Shown here: in pieces, positions 41,551 through 49,605 of the stretch | Layout of the letters: each line of letters begins with the position of its first letter | How positions within the stretch are numbered: the stretch's first letter is position 1 | Source: Maricaulis sp. | Lineage (GTDB): Bacteria; Pseudomonadota; Alphaproteobacteria; Caulobacterales; Maricaulaceae | Assembly: GCF_030149235.1 (NCBI RefSeq) | Contig: NZ_JASBRW010000065.1 | Location: 1 to 49,605 of the forward strand | Length of the DNA stretch: 49,605 nt | Direction of reading: 5' to 3' | Notes under the pieces: generated by a model | Database searches by the model: none | The model's input: the letters and a program-made list of their open reading frames with translations, nothing else | What the model was told of the DNA's origin: nothing | Program-made: the position numbers and the translations under genes

Positions 41551-41844
41551 CTAGTCGCGGCGCTTGGATCCGCCCAGACCATCTACGGTCCAGCCTTCCG
41601 GACCGCGCGTGGCGACGAGCACTTCCGGGCTATCATCACTCTTGCGGCGGCGCACCTTGAGCCAGAGCCAATAGGCGCCCCCGGCAATAAGGGCCGCACC
41701 GAGAATGGCGAGGAAGACGGCAGTCAGCATGGCGGCGAGGATAAAGACCAGCGCTATGGTCGCCACGGCAATCACCGCGGCCAGGACATCGCGAAGTACG
41801 CGACCGGCGCGAGGCCCAGATGTTGTTTGATGCGTTTCAGTCAT
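41551..41844 (-). CDS. Small membrane protein of unknown function
   Basis: A 97-residue protein with two closely spaced hydrophobic helices (about 20-42 and 43-64: VLAAVIAVATIALVFILAAM and FLAILGAALIAGGAYWLWL), then a basic turn KVRRRKS and a soluble tail ending DGLGGSKRRD. The positive residues after the second helix suggest that the C-terminus is cytoplasmic. No family is recognised. It is separated by 58 bases from the TerB-DnaJ gene upstream and by 98 bases from the esterase gene downstream, all on the minus strand. Confidence 0.7.
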   Translation of the reverse strand: MTETHQTTSGPRAGRVLRDVLAAVIAVATIALVFILAAMLTAVFLAILGAALIAGGAYWLWLKVRRRKSDDSPEVLVATRGPEGWTVDGLGGSKRRD

Positions 41845-41902
41845 CCTGCACCGTCTCTTTTGATCCCCTCACCCCTACATGTTGGCATTTACACCGCCGA
41901 GG

Positions 41903-42601
41903 TCAATTGGCTGCCCCGGCCAGGATACCTCTTTCTTCCAGAATTCTCCCGTAAGCCACGTTAATGGCCGCCATTTTTTCATCGGCAAGTTTCTGCGCCG
42001 CGGGCGGGGCTCCGCGGGCGATCATGCGATCAGGGTGATTTTGAGTCGCAATACGACGGTAGGCGCGCTTGAGGTCCGCGTCGGAAATATCCGCATCAAT
42101 GCCCAAGATGACGTAGGGGTCATCCTCCGGTGCGCCCATATGAGCGGTATAAACGCGACGATATTCCAGCGGGGTGAAACCGAACTCCTCGGCGACGGAT
42201 TCCAGGAAGTCGAGCTCGCTCGCCGTCACGGCACCATCGGCCTTGGCGATATGGAAGAGACCATCGAGCACATCTTCAAGAATGGCCGGATGCGCACGAA
42301 AACGGCGCGCTAACCTCCGGGCATAACCCTCGAACCCAAGCGTGGTCTGCATGGCGAGCTCGAAGGCCCGGTCCAGCGCATCGCGCCCTTCCGGCGGCGG
42401 TCTGAACACTTCGTAGAAGGCCTTGATCTCGCTACGGGTAACGACCCCATCGGCTTTGGCCAGCTTGGCACCGAGACCGATGAGAGCCATGGCAAAATCG
42501 GCATCACCGACCCGACGCTCCGGGCCGCAATCGAAACCGTCGCATTCAAGGAAACAGTCCCGGCCCTGAAGCCGGGCCGCAAGCTTGCGCCAAAAACTCA
42601 T
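41903..42601 (-). CDS. DjlA-like co-chaperone with TerB and J domains
   Basis: A 232-residue protein with a TerB-like helical domain (about 40-150, with FAMALIGLGAKLAKADGVVTRSE and LFHIAKADGAVTASELDFL, two matching acidic repeats) and a C-terminal J domain (about 165-228, PYVILGIDADISDADLKRAYRR and the HPD motif in QNHPDRM). J domains stimulate the ATPase of DnaK. The layout is that of DjlA, but the N-terminal membrane helix of E. coli DjlA is absent, so this form should be soluble or peripheral. The frame is open to 42625; ATG 42601 (MSFWRKLAARLQG) is preferred. Confidence 0.88.
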   Translation of the reverse strand: MSFWRKLAARLQGRDCFLECDGFDCGPERRVGDADFAMALIGLGAKLAKADGVVTRSEIKAFYEVFRPPPEGRDALDRAFELAMQTTLGFEGYARRLARRFRAHPAILEDVLDGLFHIAKADGAVTASELDFLESVAEEFGFTPLEYRRVYTAHMGAPEDDPYVILGIDADISDADLKRAYRRIATQNHPDRMIARGAPPAAQKLADEKMAAINVAYGRILEERGILAGAAN

Positions 42602-42751
42602 CAGCCATCCGTCTTTCGCATGCAATGTAAGCGTTCACCGCCGTACATGCGAGAGGGGCGGTGCAAATTCTCCTAGGGTATTTCGCCGCAGACCGGACTT
42701 GCCTCGCCAAGCTCCGCCGCTAGGCTCGCCCCGCTGATCAGGGGAGCGGGC

Positions 42752-45700
42752 ATGTCGCAGGACTGGGAATTCTGGATCGATCGGGGCGGCACCTTCACCG
42801 ACATTCTCGGCCGCGCGCCTGATGGCCGCCTGCATGCGCTCAAACTCCTCTCGGAAAGCCCGGAATATCAGGACGCGGCCAGCGAAGGGGTGAAGCGGTT
42901 AAGCGCGGGCGCTCCAGTCGCCGCGGTCAAGATGGGCACGACGGTTGCGACCAATGCCCTGCTGGAGCGAAAGGGCGATCCCACCCTCTTTCTCGTCACC
43001 GCCGGCTTCGAGGACCTGCTGATTATCGGCGATCAGACCCGGCCGGATATTTTCGCACTCGATCTCAAGCGACCCGCGCCGCTTTATGAGCGCGTGGAAG
43101 AGGTGGAGGAACGCCTCAGCGCGGACGGTAGGGTACAGACCCCGCTGAACGAGGCGACACTCAAGGCGAGCCTCGAACAGGCCCGGCGAGACGGGCTCAA
43201 GACAGTTGCCATCGCCTTCATGCATGCCTGGCGCAATAGCGAGCATGAGGAGCGCGCCGAAGCTCTGGCCCGCGCCGCCGGGTTCGACACGGTCCTGCGC
43301 TCCTCGGTCGCCAGCCCGCTGATCAAGATCGTTCCGCGCGCTTCGACGACTGTTCTGGATGCCTATCTCACCCCGGTTCTCAAAGACTATGTCGGGCGGG
43401 TCGCAGCGGGTGTCGACGGGACACCGCTCTACTTCATGCAATCCTCAGGCGGTCTCGCACCGGCGGAGAATTTCCATGCCCGCGATGCCGTCTTGTCCGG
43501 GCCGGCCGGAGGCGTGGTCGGCATGGCGCAAACGGCGCTCAAGTCCGGCTATCCGCGCGTGATTGGTTTCGACATGGGTGGCACCTCTACCGACGTGTCC
43601 CGCTTCGACGGGCAGCGCTATGCTCGGGTCGAGGACACCGAGGTCGCGGGCCAGCGCCTGCGCGCGCCGATGATGGCCGTTCACACGGTTGCCGCCGGTG
43701 GCGGTTCCATCCTCAGCTTTGATGGCGAAAGGGCCCGTGTCGGACCGGAAAGTGCCGGTGCCCAGCCTGGACCAGCCGCCTACGGGCGCGGCGGGCCGGC
43801 AACCGTAACCGATGCCAATGTTGTTTTGGGCCGCATCCAGCCGGACTGGTTCCCGCATAAATTTGGCCCCGATGGCAAGGCCCCGATCGATGTCGGGGCG
43901 AGCCGTCAACGCCTGGCCGAGCTGGCGAATGCCATGGATTTGCCGTCCCCGGAGGCCGCCGCGGAAGGCTTTCTCGCGGTGGCCATCGAGAGCATGGCGC
44001 AGGCGATCAAGCAGATCTCGATTGCTGAAGGTGTCGACCCGGGCCGTTATGCCCTGTCGGCCTTTGGCGGTGCCGGCGCCCAGCATGCCTGCACGGTCGC
44101 CGAAGGCCTCGGTATGGTAACCGTTCTGGTTCACCCCTATGCCGGCTTGCTCTCGGCGCTCGGCATCGGCCTGGCCGATCTGGTGGAAACCCGGCAGGCC
44201 GCAATCGGCGCTCCCCTAGGCACCGCACTCGGAACGGTCGGCGAGGCGGTCGAACGACTGGTTGGGGAAACCTCGCACGCCCTGATACAGGCCGGCATTG
44301 CCGCAGACACGATCCGCCGCAGTGTCGACCTCCGCATCAAGGTCGAGGGCACCGATACGACCATCCCCATCGCGCTGGCGGACCCGGAAAGCATGCGCAC
44401 CGAATTCCGGAATGCGCATGAACAGCTATTCGGCTTCATGCCGGCCGGGCAGCTGATGGTGGAGTCGATCACGGTTGAGGCCGCCGCTGCCCCGCCCGGA
44501 TCGCGCGATTGGACCTTGAACATGTCGCTGGGCGATGCACCGGCTCCTGCCGGTAGCGCTGCAATGGTCATTGATGGCAAAGCTGAGGATTGCCCCGTCT
44601 ACCGGCTTGAGGATCTTCCGGTCGGACCGCGCCTGTCAGGTCCTGCCCTGATCATGGACGCGAATTCGACAATTGTGCTCGATACCGGCTGGAGCGCCGA
44701 CCGGTTGGAGGACGGAATGCTGCGGCTGCAGCGCGAAGGCAGCCACCAGGCCAGCGAAGCGGCAGGCACCGAGCTCGATCCGGTACGGCTGGAATTGTTC
44801 AACCGCCGTTTCATGAGCGTGGCGGAGCAGATGGGCGTCGCACTCGAGCGCACCGCCCATTCCGTCAACATCAAGGAACGGCTCGACTTTTCCTGTGCCG
44901 TGTTCGATGCGGATGGCGGCCTCGTCGCCAATGCGCCCCACATGCCGGTTCACCTCGGCTCCATGTCGGCCAGCGTCCGCTCTGCCGCGGCGGCGCATCC
45001 TGATCTCGGCCCGGGAGACGCAGTTGCCGTCAACGCGCCCTATGATGGCGGCACGCACCTGCCTGATATCACCATTGTTCGGCCGGTTCATGATCCGGCC
45101 AGCGGCGAGCGCCTCTTTTATATCGCCTCACGCGGGCACCATGCCGATGTCGGCGGGATCGCGCCGGGGTCGATGCCGCCATTTTCGACTTCGATCGAGG
45201 AGGAAGGCGTGCAATTCCGCAATGTCCGCATTGTCGACAATGGCACTTTCCTCGACGCCTCCGTCCGCGAGGTGCTCGAGAGCGGGCCCTACCCGGCCCG
45301 TAACCCGGACCAGAACATTGCCGACCTCAAGGCCCAGCTTGCGGCCTGCGCCAAGGGTGCTGCGGAACTGGAGCGTCTTGTCGGCGATCACGGGCTGAAT
45401 GTCGTGAAGGCCTATATGGGTCACGTCCAGGACAATGCCGAACGCGCCGTGCGACGCGTCATCGACGCCTTGCATGATGGCGGACATCGGGTTCGCCTTG
45501 ATGATGGCGCCGAGATCCGCGTTGCCATCCGCGTTGACCGGGACGCGCGCACGGCTGTGGTCGATTTCACCGGCACCTCGCCCCAGCGCACAAGCAATTT
45601 CAACGCTCCAGCATCGGTCGCCCGGGCCGCCGTACTATATGTCTTCCGCTGTCTGGTCGGCGACAAGATCCCGCTCAACGAGGGTTGCCTCAAGCCGATC

Positions 45701-46321
45701 GAGCTGATCATCCCTGAAGGCTGCCTGCTCAACCCGCGTCCACCGGCCGCTGTTGTGGCGGGTAATGTCGAGACCAGCCAACTTGTCGTCGACGCCCTGT
45801 TCGGCGCAACCGGTCGCCTCGCCGCCGGCCAGGGGACGATGAATAATCTGACCTTCGGCAATGCGCGCTACCAATATTATGAGACCATATGCGGAGGCTC
45901 GGGTGCCGGATTTGGTCATGACGGCGAGCCCTTTGCCGGGACGGACGCGATCCACACCCATATGACCAATTCGCGCATGACCGACCCGGAAGTGCTCGAA
46001 CAACGCTTCCCGGTCGAGGTGGTTCACCACCGTATCCGCCCAGACTCCGGCGGCGACGGGAGCTGCCGTGGAGGGCACGGCTCGCAGCGCTGCCTGCGCT
46101 TCCGGGAGCCCATGGATGTGGCCCTGCTATCCTCACGCCGGATCGAACACCCGTTCGGTCTCAAGGGCGGCGGCAATGCGCGCTCCGGGACACAGCGGGT
46201 CATCCGCTCCGATGGAAGCGTCGAGGAGCTGCAAGGCCTGTTCCGTATCGAAGTGCAAGCGGGCGACAGGGTCGAGGTTTGCACGCCCGGTGGCGGGGGA
46301 CTGTTTTCACTAGAGAATTAA
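42752..46321 (+). CDS. 5-oxoprolinase/hydantoinase, fused A and B parts
   Basis: A 1189-residue enzyme of the 5-oxoprolinase family, which opens 5-oxo-L-proline to L-glutamate with ATP. The A part (about 1-670) has an actin-like ATPase site: [13 protein letters not shown] at the start, [17 protein letters not shown] and [16 protein letters not shown] (near 272). The B part (about 685-1189) begins [25 protein letters not shown] in pieces and ends [14 protein letters not shown] and VCTPGGGG. The fused form is as in eukaryotic and many bacterial OplAH proteins. A GGGGAG site precedes the ATG. Substrate could also be a hydantoin, because the families overlap. Confidence 0.92.
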   Translation: MSQDWEFWIDRGGTFTDILGRAPDGRLHALKLLSESPEYQDAASEGVKRLSAGAPVAAVKMGTTVATNALLERKGDPTLFLVTAGFEDLLIIGDQTRPDIFALDLKRPAPLYERVEEVEERLSADGRVQTPLNEATLKASLEQARRDGLKTVAIAFMHAWRNSEHEERAEALARAAGFDTVLRSSVASPLIKIVPRASTTVLDAYLTPVLKDYVGRVAAGVDGTPLYFMQSSGGLAPAENFHARDAVLSGPAGGVVGMAQTALKSGYPRVIGFDMGGTSTDVSRFDGQRYARVEDTEVAGQRLRAPMMAVHTVAAGGGSILSFDGERARVGPESAGAQPGPAAYGRGGPATVTDANVVLGRIQPDWFPHKFGPDGKAPIDVGASRQRLAELANAMDLPSPEAAAEGFLAVAIESMAQAIKQISIAEGVDPGRYALSAFGGAGAQHACTVAEGLGMVTVLVHPYAGLLSALGIGLADLVETRQAAIGAPLGTALGTVGEAVERLVGETSHALIQAGIAADTIRRSVDLRIKVEGTDTTIPIALADPESMRTEFRNAHEQLFGFMPAGQLMVESITVEAAAAPPGSRDWTLNMSLGDAPAPAGSAAMVIDGKAEDCPVYRLEDLPVGPRLSGPALIMDANSTIVLDTGWSADRLEDGMLRLQREGSHQASEAAGTELDPVRLELFNRRFMSVAEQMGVALERTAHSVNIKERLDFSCAVFDADGGLVANAPHMPVHLGSMSASVRSAAAAHPDLGPGDAVAVNAPYDGGTHLPDITIVRPVHDPASGERLFYIASRGHHADVGGIAPGSMPPFSTSIEEEGVQFRNVRIVDNGTFLDASVREVLESGPYPARNPDQNIADLKAQLAACAKGAAELERLVGDHGLNVVKAYMGHVQDNAERAVRRVIDALHDGGHRVRLDDGAEIRVAIRVDRDARTAVVDFTGTSPQRTSNFNAPASVARAAVLYVFRCLVGDKIPLNEGCLKPIELIIPEGCLLNPRPPAAVVAGNVETSQLVVDALFGATGRLAAGQGTMNNLTFGNARYQYYETICGGSGAGFGHDGEPFAGTDAIHTHMTNSRMTDPEVLEQRFPVEVVHHRIRPDSGGDGSCRGGHGSQRCLRFREPMDVALLSSRRIEHPFGLKGGGNARSGTQRVIRSDGSVEELQGLFRIEVQAGDRVEVCTPGGGGLFSLEN

Positions 46322-46452
46322 ACTCCCGCAAGGTTCAGATCTGTTTTGCAACCGGGTGCGTAAGTCTTCACGTCACATGCATGAGACACCCCCCGACATG
46401 CGACCGGTGGTGGCCACCGCCGGACGCAACTGAACCGAAAAGGGAGCGCATA

Positions 46453-46980
46453 ATGCGTCTTGTCTCTATTGCGGCGATCGCCGCCGCCCTCGTCTCTGTC
46501 CCGGCTATGGCCATGAGCCACCCGAAGGCCGTGAACAATTCTCACCACCACGGCACCAATGCCCGGGCTGACATCGTCGACACTGCTGTCGGTGCCGGCC
46601 AGTTCAACACACTGGTCGCCGCCGTTCAGGCGGCCGGCCTCGTCGATACGCTGAAGGGCGATGGACCGTTCACGGTCTTTGCCCCGGTTGACAGTGCCTT
46701 TGCCAATCTGCCGCACGGCGAAGTGGACCGTCTACTGCGTCCGGAAAACCGGCACGAGCTGGTCGACATCCTGACCTTCCACGTGGTCCCGGGTGCGATC
46801 ACCAGCGATCAGCTGGCCGGTCAGATCCTGTCGGTGGAGACGGTTGAGGGCTCCAACGTCCTGATCGATGCCACCAATGGCGTGCGCGTCGGCAATGCCG
46901 AAGTGATCCAGGCCGACATCCAGACCTCCAACGGCGTCATCCAAGTCGTCGACCGCGTCATTATTCCGACTGCGAACTAG
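46453..46980 (+). CDS. Exported fasciclin (FAS1) domain protein
   Basis: A 175-residue protein with signal peptide [20 protein letters not shown], a short histidine-rich stretch (NNSHHHG) and one FAS1 domain. The two conserved FAS1 segments are [18 protein letters not shown] and a second block ending [14 protein letters not shown], with [10 protein letters not shown] between them. FAS1 proteins are adhesion-like or matrix proteins; in bacteria their role is poorly defined. The start at 46453 has AAAAGGGAG upstream and begins the signal. The 131-base gap after the oxoprolinase gene contains a GC-rich stem at 46405-46419. The last 20 bases overlap the 3' end of the rimK fusion gene on the other strand. 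Confidence 0.9.
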   Translation: MRLVSIAAIAAALVSVPAMAMSHPKAVNNSHHHGTNARADIVDTAVGAGQFNTLVAAVQAAGLVDTLKGDGPFTVFAPVDSAFANLPHGEVDRLLRPENRHELVDILTFHVVPGAITSDQLAGQILSVETVEGSNVLIDATNGVRVGNAEVIQADIQTSNGVIQVVDRVIIPTAN

Positions 46981-48397
46981 GCGGTTCGGCGCGGGCCCCA
47001 GCGGGGGTCCGTGCCGCTGCTTTGCGCCTGCCAGTCCGGGCAGGGCGAACGTGCGTTTCTAGATACTCGACGATCAGACCCGCGACATCCTTGCCCGAGG
47101 ATCGCTCAACGCCCTCCAAGCCAGGTGAGGAATTCACCTCAAGGATTTTGGGCCCCGCAGCGGATCTCAACAGATCGACACCTGCGACGGACAGACCAAG
47201 AGACTTCGTGGCTTGCACGGCCGCGATACGTTCCTGCTTGGTGATACGGACCTTTTTCGCTGTACCACCACGATGAAGGTTGGAGCGGAATTCTCCCTCC
47301 TCGGCCTGTCTCATCATCGTCGCAATCACGCGGCCACCAACCACAAAACAGCGAATATCCGCGCCACCCGCTTCCTTGACAAACTCCTGAACAATGAAGT
47401 TCGCATCAAGGCCTCGGAACGCATCGATCACCGACTCCGCCGCCTTCTTGGTTTCAGCGAGCACAACACCGCGTCCCTGCGTAGACTGCAACAATTTGAC
47501 CACCAGCGGTGCATCCCCGACATGAGCAATCAGATTGGCGGTATCTTTCGGCGAGTGCGCAAACGCAGTCACAGGCATATTGATGCCCGAACGCGCCAGT
47601 ATCTGGTGCGCGAACAGCTTATCGCGCGATGCGCCTATCGCCTCAGCCGTGTTGAGACAATAGGCCCCCATCATCGAGAATTGTCGCAGCACTGCCATGC
47701 CGTACCCGGTCATACTGGCACCAATGCGCGGAATGACGGCGTCATACACCGGCAGCGGCTTGCCGTCGTAATAGACTTTCGGGTCATTGGCATCGATAGC
47801 CAGCGTGCAACGGGCGGTATTGATCATCTCAACGACATGCCCGCGGGTTTGGGCGGCATCACGCAATCGCTGTGACGAGTAATTGTTCGGCTCTCGGGTG
47901 AGGATGGCTATGCGAAGCGGCCTCTTGACCGGCCGCCTCCGGGGGAATTCCTTGTACAGGTCATAACTAAGCTGGCCCTGCACGCAGGACAGGGTCGGGT
48001 TGACGACCATATCCTCGGGAATCGCCTGACGACCCAGCAACATGCGATAGGCCATTGTTTCCCGGTTGGTCAGGGTTAGTTCGACCAACCATTCTCGAGC
48101 CCCGATGCGTACCGGGGTTTCGATAACCCAGCGCAACTCGCGCTCCCCGTTGGACGACACGACCTCGCGCCGGTCGACGGCAGGAGCAGAACAGACGATC
48201 TCGATCTCGGGCTTGTCTGGAATCGGATGGAGGATGAAACGCACCTGCGTTTTCTCCAGCGGGCCAAATGGCTCGATAGAGACAGCATGCAGCGCCGATG
48301 TTCGCGCCCCGGTATCGACTTTGGCCTTGACCGCGGGCAGCCCAAGCTTGGGGAATGTAGCCCATTCCTCCCAGCCAAGCAGGGTTTTATCTTCCAT
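46961..48397 (-). CDS. rimK: RimB-like protease domain fused to RimK glutamate ligase
   Basis: A 478-residue two-part protein. Residues about 1-145 are the RimB-like domain (Pfam PF05618, once called an ATP-dependent zinc protease): [20 protein letters not shown] then [12 protein letters not shown], a retropepsin-like DTGA motif with aspartate 28. Residues about 155-455 are Rim[52 protein letters not shown], and [18 protein letters not shown] of the ATP-grasp fold. RimK adds glutamates to the C-terminus of ribosomal protein S6; in Pseudomonas a separate RimB protease removes them. A basic, Pro/Ala-rich tail ends the protein. Start at ATG 48397 with GGGGGG upstream; the frame is open to 48445. 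Confidence 0.93.
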   Translation of the reverse strand: MEDKTLLGWEEWATFPKLGLPAVKAKVDTGARTSALHAVSIEPFGPLEKTQVRFILHPIPDKPEIEIVCSAPAVDRREVVSSNGERELRWVIETPVRIGAREWLVELTLTNRETMAYRMLLGRQAIPEDMVVNPTLSCVQGQLSYDLYKEFPRRRPVKRPLRIAILTREPNNYSSQRLRDAAQTRGHVVEMINTARCTLAIDANDPKVYYDGKPLPVYDAVIPRIGASMTGYGMAVLRQFSMMGAYCLNTAEAIGASRDKLFAHQILARSGINMPVTAFAHSPKDTANLIAHVGDAPLVVKLLQSTQGRGVVLAETKKAAESVIDAFRGLDANFIVQEFVKEAGGADIRCFVVGGRVIATMMRQAEEGEFRSNLHRGGTAKKVRITKQERIAAVQATKSLGLSVAGVDLLRSAAGPKILEVNSSPGLEGVERSSGKDVAGLIVEYLETHVRPARTGRRKAAARTPAGARAEPPSSQSE

Positions 48398-48495
48398 CAA
48401 ATTGCCCCCCGAAAATGGATGCGACCCATTATATCCGGCATTCAACTGCGTCCAGAAAATTCGGCGAGGGCATCATTCCCACCCGCAGCGACAGT

Positions 48496-49443
48496 TCAGC
48501 CCTTGGCCGCGACCCAGATTTTCAGGGTCAGTTCGCCAGCATCCTCTTCCGGGTGCAGATCGACCTGTTTTGACAGGCTGAGCCCGGCGCGCTCGATGAC
48601 CTCCGACATTTCCTCATCGGAGAAACCCAGGCGCCGATGGAAGTGCTCTTCGCGCAATTCTTCCAGCTGATGCGGTGCGAAGTCGACGACCAGGAGGCGG
48701 CCACCGGGTTTTAGAACCCGGGCGCATTCCGAAACTGCCATGGCCGGGTCGTCGAGATAGTGCAGCACCTGGTGCACGGTAACGAGATCGGCACTGTCGC
48801 TTTCAAACGGCAAAGCACCAACATCGGCATGGCGGACCGAGCAATGCGTCAGCCCGGCCTCGGACAGGTTGGCACGAGCCACATTGAGCATGGAGTGATT
48901 GATATCAATGCCGATACCGCGCTCAACACGGTCAGCGAAGAGCTCCAGCATGCGTCCCGTGGCAACCCCGACATCGAGCATCAGGCCGAACGGTCCGGCC
49001 CCGGCGAGATCGCGCATCGCCGCTTCCACGGCACCATCGGACAAGTGCAACTTGCGGATCCGGTCCCAGTCCTCAGCGACGCTTTCAAAATAGTCCTGGG
49101 CCGCCGCTGCACGCTGCGCCTTGGTCCGCTCCAGGCGCTCGACATCGCGGGCGATGACCGGGTCATCAGCCGGGACCATTTCATTGACCAGTTCAGCCAG
49201 GCGGCGACCACCACCGCTATCGGTCAGGCGGTAGAAGACGTAAGCGCCTTCCGGCAGACGTTCGGCCAGACCGGCATCGGTGAGCAATTTGAGGTGCCGG
49301 CTGACCCGTGGCTGGCTTTGCCCCAGGATGCCGACAAGTTCGGACACCGTCAGCTCGCCACGCGCCAGCATGACCACGACGCGTAGGCGCGTGGGTTCGG
49401 CGAGTGCTTTGAGCTGGGCAACCAGGCTGTCCATGAGATCCAT
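48496..49443 (-). CDS. ArsR-family regulator fused to SAM methyltransferase
   Basis: A 315-residue fusion. Residues about 5-80 are a winged helix of the ArsR type (LKALAEPTRLRVVVMLARGE, then LVGILGQSQPRVSRHLKLL, then LPEGAYVFYRLTD). Residues about 125-275 are a class I methyltransferase with LMLDVGVATGRMLELFADR (SAM loop), GIDINHSMLNVARANL, and LVTVHQVLHYLDDPAMAVSECARVLKPGG. No cysteine metal site is visible in the helix region, so it is probably not a metal sensor. Such fusions occur in alphaproteobacteria near methionine and folate genes, suggesting control by SAM or SAH. The start is uncertain: ATG 49443 is given, others lie at 49434 and 49482. Confidence 0.87.
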   Translation of the reverse strand: MDLMDSLVAQLKALAEPTRLRVVVMLARGELTVSELVGILGQSQPRVSRHLKLLTDAGLAERLPEGAYVFYRLTDSGGGRRLAELVNEMVPADDPVIARDVERLERTKAQRAAAAQDYFESVAEDWDRIRKLHLSDGAVEAAMRDLAGAGPFGLMLDVGVATGRMLELFADRVERGIGIDINHSMLNVARANLSEAGLTHCSVRHADVGALPFESDSADLVTVHQVLHYLDDPAMAVSECARVLKPGGRLLVVDFAPHQLEELREEHFHRRLGFSDEEMSEVIERAGLSLSKQVDLHPEEDAGELTLKIWVAAKG

Positions 49444-49534
49444 ACCGGGCAAATGCGGAATATGGCTTGCTTTTATCTGCATCGCGGCGAAGTTCAAAGG
49501 ACGGTCTGTAGATGAGATTCTGGAGCGATCGCGC

Positions 49535-49605
49535 GTGGCCAAGGACATTATCGTCATCGGTGCCGGCCTGGCAGGTGTCAGCGCCGCCTGGGCGCTGAAA
49601 CGAAA
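49535..49605 (+). CDS. FAD-dependent oxidoreductase, N-terminal fragment
   Basis: The first 23 codons of a gene cut by the window edge. GTG at 49535 is preceded by TGGAG nine bases upstream, and the sequence reads VAKDIIVIGAGLAGVSAAWAL, a beta-strand followed by the GxGxxG dinucleotide loop of an FAD Rossmann fold. It could be a D-amino-acid oxidase/dehydrogenase-like enzyme or another FAD oxidoreductase. The family cannot be fixed from so little. It is divergent from the ArsR-methyltransferase gene, with a 91-base shared control region, and may be its target. Confidence 0.7.
   Translation, partial: MAKDIIVIGAGLAGVSAAWALKR

Noticed and set aside
46988-47018. GC-rich stem just after the fasciclin gene as a terminator
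   Set aside because: It lies within the C-terminal codons of the rimK fusion and has no T-run on either strand. The symmetry may come from the GC-rich Pro/Ala/Arg codons.

Overview
The window is a chromosomal segment of a GC-rich alphaproteobacterium, most likely of the Maricaulis/Oceanicaulis/Hyphomonadaceae group. The reasons are an uninterrupted Caulobacter-type division and cell-wall (dcw) cluster, an FtsZ with a long linker and the C-terminal peptide [11 protein letters not shown], a CtrA-type TTAA-N7-TTAA site in front of ftsZ, an RHH_4-type ribbon-helix-helix protein and a DUF4169 protein. The assignment comes from reading the proteins, not from a search. I see no insertion sequence, prophage, CRISPR array, tRNA or rRNA. 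Coding density is very high and no stretch over 300 bases lacks a gene once rnpB is counted.

Layout. Positions 1-7.2 kb (mostly +) hold fumC, a DUF4169 protein, a membrane protein of unknown function, a small protein that may be a degenerate GIY-YIG relative, an RHH regulator, an exported protein, a CLC chloride transporter or channel, and two small proteins of unknown function. Positions 7.3-13.6 kb (+) hold a UvrD/PcrA helicase, prmA, an M24 aminopeptidase P and two tandem paralogous lipoproteins. Positions 13.6-19.3 kb (-) hold ligA, recN, bamD and lpxC. Positions 19.4-37.9 kb (-) hold the dcw cluster, transcribed from right to left as mraZ-rsmH-ftsL-ftsI-murE-murF-mraY-murD-ftsW-murG-murC-murB-ddl-ftsQ-ftsA-ftsZ. 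Most of its junctions overlap by 1-13 bases, so translational coupling is likely. A run of TGGGA repeats at 10-base period precedes mraZ, and the CtrA-type box lies in the ftsA-ftsZ gap.

Upstream of mraZ, on the same strand, lie the RNase P RNA gene (38.1-38.5 kb), an AmpD/AmiD-like amidase, an EamA transporter and a CE15-like esterase lipoprotein. Positions 41.5-49.6 kb hold a small membrane protein, a TerB-DnaJ protein, a fused 5-oxoprolinase/hydantoinase (+), an exported fasciclin-domain protein (+), a fusion of a RimB-like retropepsin domain to the RimK glutamate ligase (-), an ArsR-methyltransferase fusion (-), and the first 23 codons of a divergent FAD-dependent oxidoreductase cut by the window edge.

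The genes work together most clearly in envelope building. The mur genes make lipid II on the meso-diaminopimelate route, FtsW/FtsI/FtsL/FtsQ/FtsA/FtsZ use it at the septum, LpxC starts lipid A synthesis, BamD helps insert outer-membrane proteins and the amidase probably recycles wall fragments. Nothing here is a clearly new multi-gene system. The best leads are the RimB-RimK writer/eraser fusion, the regulatory sites around mraZ and ftsZ, the paralogous lipoprotein pair, the CLC protein with a channel-like valine, and the repeated CTAG stop-codon overlap of convergent genes.
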